Assembly (NCBI GenBank): GCA_026874595.1
Contig: CM049309.1
Span: 27,841,033-27,905,032 of the forward strand
Length of the DNA: 64,000 bases
From: Sipunculus nudus
Lineage: Eukaryota > Annelida > Sipuncula > Golfingiida > Sipunculidae
Reading direction: 5' to 3'
The translations under genes were made by a program, and so were the position numbers. The notes under the pieces were generated by a model. The model ran no database searches. It was not told where the DNA came from and saw only the letters and a program-made list of their open reading frames with translations. Numbering within the stretch: position 1 is the stretch's first letter; every line of letters begins with the position of its first letter. Shown in pieces: positions 60,180 through 64,000 of the stretch.

Positions 60180-60683
60180 CTAAGATCTAACTAAGTTGAT
60201 GGTCAGACGTGCTTCACTGAGTCTTTCAAAAAGGTCGCGAAGAATTTGCAGATGATTCTCGCAGGTGTCGCTGTACACGATAAGGTCATCAATATATGCG
60301 TCCCAGCCCTGAGTGTCCTTGACAACCATATGGATGGGGCGCCGGAACGTGGCTTGCGAGTAGTTCTTCATGCCAAACGGCATAACTTTATACTGGTACA
60401 GTCCTTGCGGCGTCACAAATGCGGACACTTCTTTCGCTCGTTCTGTCAGCGGAACTTGCCAGAATCCTTTTAGCAAGTCAAACTTGGAAACATATCTGGA
60501 GCTTCCGACTCTATCAATACAATTATCGATACTCGGAATCAGGAACGTGTCAGAATGGGTGACAGAGTTCAGTTTTCGATAATCTGTGCACATACGGTAA
60601 CTTCCATCAGGTTTTGGCACAGAAACTCCATTTACTGTTACTAGGTTCAACAAAATCATTGTCCAGCAAATATTGAATCTCAT
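60180..60683 (-). pseudogene. Gmr1-like reverse transcriptase core
   Basis: A 167-codon frame with VPKPDGSYRMCTDYRKLNSV, the first catalytic Asp in SKFDLLKGFWQVPLTERAKE, LYQYKVMPFGMKN, and the active-site AYIDDLIVYSD. It is joined to the integrase-side frame by a small deletion and frameshift at about 60,625, and to the thumb frame by another near 60,170. RT follows integrase directly, an order opposite to ordinary Ty3/gypsy elements. Confidence 0.85.
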
Positions 60684-61392
60684 CCTGTAGATACTTTTGC
60701 TTTTCTGGATTCAGTCTATAAGGATGCTGCTTGACAACGCTTGCCTCGCCAAAATCGACGTCATGGCACAATTTGTTAGTTCGCGTTGGAATGTCACTAA
60801 AAAAATGTTCATAATTCCGCAGCAGGTTCTTGAGGTCTTGTTGTTGTTGTGCGGTAAGGTGTGACAGTTTGGCATCCAGGTTTTTAAGCACGTCTGAGTA
60901 TTTTAGTGGTACTGTACTACACTGAACGTCTACATCACACTTACAATCAGTATCTACTTTAACTGGGCTAGGGTCAGTTTTTACACAATTAACAGCAGTA
61001 ACATTATGTACAACATCTGAAGTGCTATTTCTGACAAAAAATGGTTTCAACATGTTAACATGGCACGGTTGTTTCTTCTTACGCATATCTCGTGTCAACA
61101 GTATATAATTTAAATCATTGATTTTCTTGTCAACAATGTAAGGACCATAAAACCTAGCTTGCAGAGGTCTGCCAGGGATGGGTAGTATTGCAAGGACTTT
61201 TTCACCAGGCTCAAACGTCCTATTTACAGTGTGCTTGTCATATTTTGTTTTCATTTTATTTAGTGCAGATTTTAGATTTGACTTTGCAATCTCACAAGCA
61301 TTGTGTAGTTTAGTGCGAAAATCTGAGACATACTGCAGTAAACTAAGTGAATCAGGATTTTCACACAAGAGGTTTTCTTTAAGCAGTTTCAA
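60684..61392 (-). pseudogene. Gmr1-like integrase C-terminus (GPY/F) joined to RT N-terminus
   Basis: One continuous frame (60,607-61,392, 261 codons) carries the integrase tail and then the RT start. First YVSDFRTKLHNACEIAKSNL, then the GPY/F module FEPGEKVLAILPIPGRPLQ, ARFYGPYIV and CHVNMLKPFF. After a variable linker come LDAKLSHLTAQQQQDLKNLL and the RT entry HDVDFGEASVVKQHPYRLNP, YLLDNDFVEPSNSKW. Having both modules on one open frame shows directly that integrase precedes RT. Confidence 0.85.
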
Positions 61393-62255
61393 TGGACCGC
61401 GACATGAGTGTCCAATAACTAGTTCAAAGGGACTAAAAAACCCAAGGCCTCTTGGAAGGATTCTCTGACAGCAAACAGCATTAGGTGGATTCCTTCATCC
61501 CAGTCTTTCTGTGTGTCACAACAATAAGTCCTAATTTTTTTAATGTCTGGTGAACACGCTCGAGGGCACCCTGACTCTCAGGATGGTATAGTGAAGAGCT
61601 GTACTGTTTTATACCTAGCTCAAGCATTACTTGCTGGAATAAGTCATAAAATTAGACCCTTGGTCAGACTGGACATTTTGGTAATCCAAAACTTGGATAG
61701 AGCCTTGACAACACTTTTGGCATTAATTTTGCGCAATGGTATTGCCTCAGGGAACCAGGCAGATGCGCAAATAATTGTCAGCAAGTATTCATGTCCAGAT
61801 TTTGTTTTGGGCAGTGGTCCAACACAGTGAACAATAATTCTACTAAATGGTTCCTCGAAAGCAGGAATAGGCCTAAGTGGGGCCTTAGGCGGATTCTGAT
61901 TGGGCTTGCCTCCCATCTGGCATATATGGCATGATTTACAATATTTTACAACATAAGTCCTGAGGTTAGGCCAATAGAAGTGTGTACTAACTTTCTGATA
62001 AGTTTTGTTTATACCTAAATGGCCAGACAAAGAAGCCTCATGTGCCATGCTTAGAATTTCATTGCGATAGCTTTTGGGCATTACTATTTGATGTTTGATG
62101 GCCCACTTATCTTCAGCGCATACATCAGGTGTTCGCCATTTACGCATGGGCACTCCATTTTTAACATAGAAACAATCTGGGTTCTGTGACAGTTCATCTT
62201 TAGAAACTGCCCTGGGAAAGAAACATGAAATATCATGGTCCTTATGCAGTTCCAA
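61393..62255 (-). pseudogene. Gmr1-like integrase: zinc finger and catalytic core
   Basis: The frame at 61,644-62,255 shows the HHCC finger (MAHEASLSGHLG, then VVKYCKSCHICQ) and the core start IIVHCVGPLPKTKSGHEYLL, where the first catalytic Asp is His. Frames then change: QSDQGSNFM carries the second Asp (near 61,655) and YHPESQGALERVHQTLK the Glu (near 61,565). Frameshifts near 61,650, 61,540 and 61,450 and the Asp-to-His change make it inactive. Confidence 0.85.
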
Positions 62256-62449
62256 GAAAATGCGGTATCCTGTACGGGCAAGTCGTTAGACGAGTCACTA
62301 GTGGCTCCCAGAGTGTTATTATCAGGACCATTATCCTCATGTATGTTATTTTTGGCCATAGATCTTGTTACAGGACATGAACGATACAAACCAGGGATTT
62401 TCTGTCTTTCAGGATCAGTGTCCTGATCAAGTGACGGCTTTTCTGTCAC
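62256..62449 (-). pseudogene. Gmr1-like protease-integrase linker
   Basis: The frame from 62,449 reads MTEKPSLDQDTDPERQKIPG, then LYRSCPVTRSMAKN and an acidic, Ser/Asn-rich stretch, and shifts frame near 62,260 into the integrase. 'P..cavTRaM.k' is a usual landmark in this linker. Confidence 0.6.
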
Positions 62450-62700
62450 TATTGGTATAGGTTGTACTTTGTCACCTGCAAACCTGCAACATCATTGCCT
62501 AGTAGCAACTGAATTCCCTTAAAGGGTAAAGTAGTTCTTATGCCCACAGTAAAATTCCCTGAAATTAAATCTGACTTTAAATGTATACTGTGAAGCGGAA
62601 CAGAAAAGTGCTTGTCTGAAAACACCCCATTTACAAGTGCATGTGCACCAGTAAAGGACCTATCAGAAAATGGCGAAGAGTTTGCTAACATTAGAGTCTG
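62450..62700 (-). pseudogene. Gmr1-like aspartic protease, C-terminal part
   Basis: A frame of 80 codons with LVNGVFSDKHFSVPLHSIHL, NFTVGIRTTLPFKGIQLLLG and NDVAGLQV. The 'LLLGND.AG' ending is the carboxy-terminal hallmark of this retropepsin group. The active-site DT/SG triad is not visible; the upstream part is broken near 62,700. Confidence 0.65.
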
Positions 62701-63015
62701 GCCTTAACCTTTGTCCCTCAAAATTCTAATAGGGGTAGAATATGAAAAATCACTTGAAAGTGATACAAAACCATCATGTATGAATGGCTCAAATATCTCC
62801 ATTTCAGAGTCAGGAGAGGAATCTACTACCTCAGTTTCTTCAAACAAAGAACTGACATTAACAGTGTCAGCTATTATGTCTTTTTCAGAGTCATTAAAGG
62901 AAGCTACATCCTTATCACAATCAAACTCCTCATGGTAGTCAACAGAGGAATTTTCCTCAGCAGAAACAAACTTCTGTTTGTCATAAGAGGACCTTGCCTC
63001 ATTTGAAATACTCTC
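62701..63015 (-). pseudogene. Gag-protease spacer, degraded
   Basis: Repetitive acidic sequence, with phrases such as GACT(C/T)TGA(A/G)A recurring, and several stops in every frame. No domain could be assigned. Confidence 0.3.
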
Positions 63016-63543
63016 TCAAGTGTCATAAAAGGACTTAGCCTTATTTAAAGGATACTCCTCGCAGGAGTCTTGAAAGGACCTAGCCTGAATAAATTCCTCG
63101 TAGGAATCAACTGAGGTTTTTACCCAAGCTACGGATTCTTCTTTAGATTCAGACGGCACGTTGACCTCCGTAGCATCAAACTCTTTTTTAGAGTCAATAA
63201 AGGAGTTGTACCCCTTATTTACATGAAAAGAGCCTGGCTCATGTACTATGCTATGCATAGATTTTGAAACAAAACTAGAAGGTTTACTCTTTAGTTTATT
63301 TGCAAGTTTCCAGCAGTCAGATTTTAGATGACCTTCCTTTTTGCAGTAATTATAGATTTTCTTTGAAAATAACTGGCCTTGGTTGGATTCGTACACAGTG
63401 GACATGGATTGAGCTGTAGCAATGGACCTTGTTGAACTATCAGGCCTACTAATACTGGGTAACTGCGCCTTAAACTTCTTTTGACCATACTGATTTACAT
63501 TCTTGTTTGTGAATGACTGGTTTGATTTGCTAGCAAGGGACAT
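63016..63543 (-). pseudogene. Gmr1-like gag, nucleocapsid region
   Basis: A 175-codon frame with a zinc knuckle YNYCKKEGHLKSDCWKL. In a CX2CX4HX4C knuckle the first residue should be Cys but is Tyr here, so zinc binding is probably lost. The remainder is Ser/Glu-rich with repeated KSMHSIVHE- and ESKEESVAW-like stretches. Confidence 0.7.
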
Positions 63544-64000
63544 TTATGTGTTAATGAATAATCATCAGCTAATTGAGCAGCAATGTCAAATGTTTGAGGA
63601 CTTTTCTCATCGAGAAAATTTTTAACCTCTGTGATAATGCAGCGCTTATATTCGTCAAGAAAAATCAACTGGCGCAAATTGTTATAATCTTTCATTACAT
63701 TTTTAGAACTACACAAGGGATCAAACAACTGCTCTTTTGTCGTAGCAAATTCTACGTAGTTCTGTTCTTTGTGTTTTTCCCAATTTCTGAATTTCTGGCG
63801 GTAAGCCTCCGGAACTAACTCATTATCTTTTAGGATTAACCGTTTAACCTGGTCATAGTCAGCAGCGGCTTCTACTGAAAGCTCTGTATATATTTCTCTG
63901 GCCTTGCTAGTCAATATACTTTGTAATAGCATGGCTCAATTTTCCTTAGGCCATTTAAATTTTCAGCTACCTTCTCAAAGAGTAAGAAAAATTTATCAAC
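63495..64000 (-). pseudogene. Gmr1-like gag, capsid-like region, cut by the window edge
   Basis: The frame 63,495-63,932 reads LLQSILTSKAREIYTELS, LVPEAYRQKFRNWEK, FATTKEQLFDPLCSS, LRQLIFLDEYKRCI and AAQLADDYSLTHK, a SCAN/gag-like helical capsid pattern. Upstream, from the edge, VDKFFLLFEKVAENL is in a different frame: one base is missing near 63,955 and a TGA replaces the expected Trp codon near 63,938. The 5' LTR and gag start lie beyond 64,000. Confidence 0.75.

Overview
This is eukaryotic DNA, most likely from a marine invertebrate. It is AT-rich, full of (TA)n microsatellites and homopolymer G/C runs, has spliced exons with consensus GT-AG borders, and carries almost every class of transposable element. 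Repeats with a short hairpin at the 5' end followed by CCGT-rich sequence resemble ones I associate with bivalves and other lophotrochozoans. That taxonomic guess is inference. Host coding sequence is sparse: two adjoining exons of a CABIT-domain (GAREM/THEMIS-like) gene on the minus strand (43,201-43,389 and 35,953-36,076) split by a 7.1-kb intron filled with repeats, plus a few isolated possible exons.

Layout: 43-839 Gmr1-like LTR; 896-1,148 possible exon; 1,540-5,494 minus-strand LINE split by a palindrome-ended element (family B, 3,903-4,970); 7.0-9.1 kb fragments of families A and C; 12,332-21,360 a ~9-kb CACTG-ended element (CACTA-like) holding possible gene exons, microsatellites and a ~175-bp satellite; 21.4-24.3 kb minisatellite and family C; 26.5-28.4 kb dead LINE (L1/Tx1-like); 28.4-31.1 kb Penelope-like element (RT plus GIY-YIG) with a hammerhead ribozyme motif at each end; 32.7-35.4 kb three 781-bp tandem units derived from family B; 36.2-40.15 kb family C arrays; 40.15-41.0 and 54.9-55.85 kb inverted copies of family D; 44.1-47.9 kb two inverted copies of family A; 48.6-50.06 kb decayed DDE_Tnp_4 transposase facing a PHD-finger ORF; 50.1-51.4 kb DIRS-like remnant (RNase H, tyrosine recombinase); 57.3-64.0 kb a minus-strand Ty3/gypsy element with integrase upstream of reverse transcriptase (Gmr1 type), split in its RNase H by a full family A copy and running off the right edge.

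No autonomous element in the window looks intact. The most informative points are the hammerhead pair around the Penelope element, the Gmr1 domain order, the shared architecture and insertion sites of families A and B, the gene-like exons inside the CACTA-like element, and the recently amplified 781-bp array. All calls come from reading the sequence; no alignments or database searches were run.
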